Below, in pieces: positions 13,383 through 13,415 of a stretch of DNA of 13,415 nucleotides. Below the pieces are notes generated by a model, which did not search any database, was not told where the DNA came from, and worked only from the letters and a program-made list of their open reading frames with translations. How positions within the stretch are numbered: the first letter of the stretch is position 1; every line of letters begins with the position of its first letter. The translations under genes and the position numbers were made by a program. The DNA is from CAZOHN01 sp964579325 (lineage in GTDB: Bacteria; Pseudomonadota; Alphaproteobacteria; Rhodobacterales; Rhodobacteraceae): positions 1 through 13,415 of the forward strand of contig CAZOHN010000093.1 of NCBI GenBank assembly GCA_964579325.1. Reading direction: 5' to 3'.

Positions 13383-13415
13383 CCCCCACCCCATCCCCTC
13401 CCCACGAGGGGGAGG
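13383..13415. repeat. Truncated palindromic intergenic repeat at the window edge
   Basis: CCTCCCC (13397-13403) pairs with GGGGAGG (13409-13415) around ACGAG, and the left flank CCCCCCACCCCAT suggests the arm continues beyond the window. C/G-homopolymer palindromes of this look are, as I recall, frequent REP-like intergenic repeats in alphaproteobacteria. The edge cuts the right arm, so its full form is unknown. Confidence 0.5.

Larger units (their letters stand above)
12994..13415. other. Stretch without a convincing gene
   Basis: After the crotonase stop no frame shows a family motif, a good ribosome site or normal composition. The open frames on both strands here are Arg-, Pro- and Ala-rich with no recognisable domain. 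What can be seen is a hairpin, a GTACACA triplet and a truncated palindrome at the edge, each listed separately. Part of 13150-13330 might be a decayed gene or the end of a gene beyond the edge; the sequence does not let me say. Confidence 0.5.

Noticed and set aside
12953..13405. Minus-strand open frames of 130-150 codons in the right-hand stretch
   Set aside because: Pro-, Arg- and Ala-rich, no ribosome site or motif, several frames open at once, and they run through the repeats. A decayed gene cannot be excluded, but I cannot support a call.

Overview
The window is a high-GC, gene-dense stretch of chromosome. It most likely comes from an alphaproteobacterium of the Rhodobacteraceae (Rhodobacter/Paracoccus/Roseobacter type). 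The basis is the strongly GC-biased third codon positions, the glcDEF operon with a small membrane gene inserted between glcE and glcF, the pmbA plus inositol-monophosphatase-family pair, and a DUF2125-like secreted protein. The organism call is inference from gene content. No rRNA, tRNA, insertion sequence, phage gene or CRISPR array is visible.

Layout. Positions 1-3017 hold the end of glcD, then glcE, a four-helix membrane protein of unknown function, and glcF, all on the + strand and tightly packed: a glycolate oxidase operon. Positions 3066-4718 hold two tandem, paralogous secreted trypsin-fold proteases with the same C-terminal FLRP ending. Positions 4735-5326 hold a small heat-shock protein gene with an RpoH-like promoter and a leader that folds on paper into three hairpins. 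The last hairpin buries the Shine-Dalgarno sequence in the way ROSE RNA thermometers do. A strong terminator follows. Positions 5411-6067 (- strand) encode a 1-Cys peroxiredoxin, and 6309-7751 (+) an aldehyde dehydrogenase. These diverge from a 241-base intergenic region rich in inverted repeats. Positions 7761-9870 (-) hold pmbA and an overlapping inositol-monophosphatase-family gene that begins with TTG. Positions 9998-11506 (-) encode a secreted DUF2125-like protein with its own terminator. Positions 11606-12993 (+) hold a short-chain dehydrogenase and a translationally coupled, short crotonase-fold protein. The last 420 bases have no convincing gene but carry an 11-base-period GTACACA triplet and a truncated palindromic repeat at the edge.

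How the genes fit together. GlcDEF oxidises glycolate to glyoxylate, and the small membrane protein is a candidate anchor for that complex. Hsp20, the 1-Cys peroxiredoxin and the aldehyde dehydrogenase are protein-damage, peroxide and aldehyde defence functions, and the paired secreted proteases lie directly upstream of Hsp20. The SDR/crotonase pair looks like a small acyl-CoA or carbonyl metabolism unit, but the crotonase lacks both usual catalytic glutamates. The most interesting structure is regulatory: the RpoH promoter plus ROSE-like leader of hsp20, in which the promoter spacer itself recurs exactly inside the second leader hairpin.
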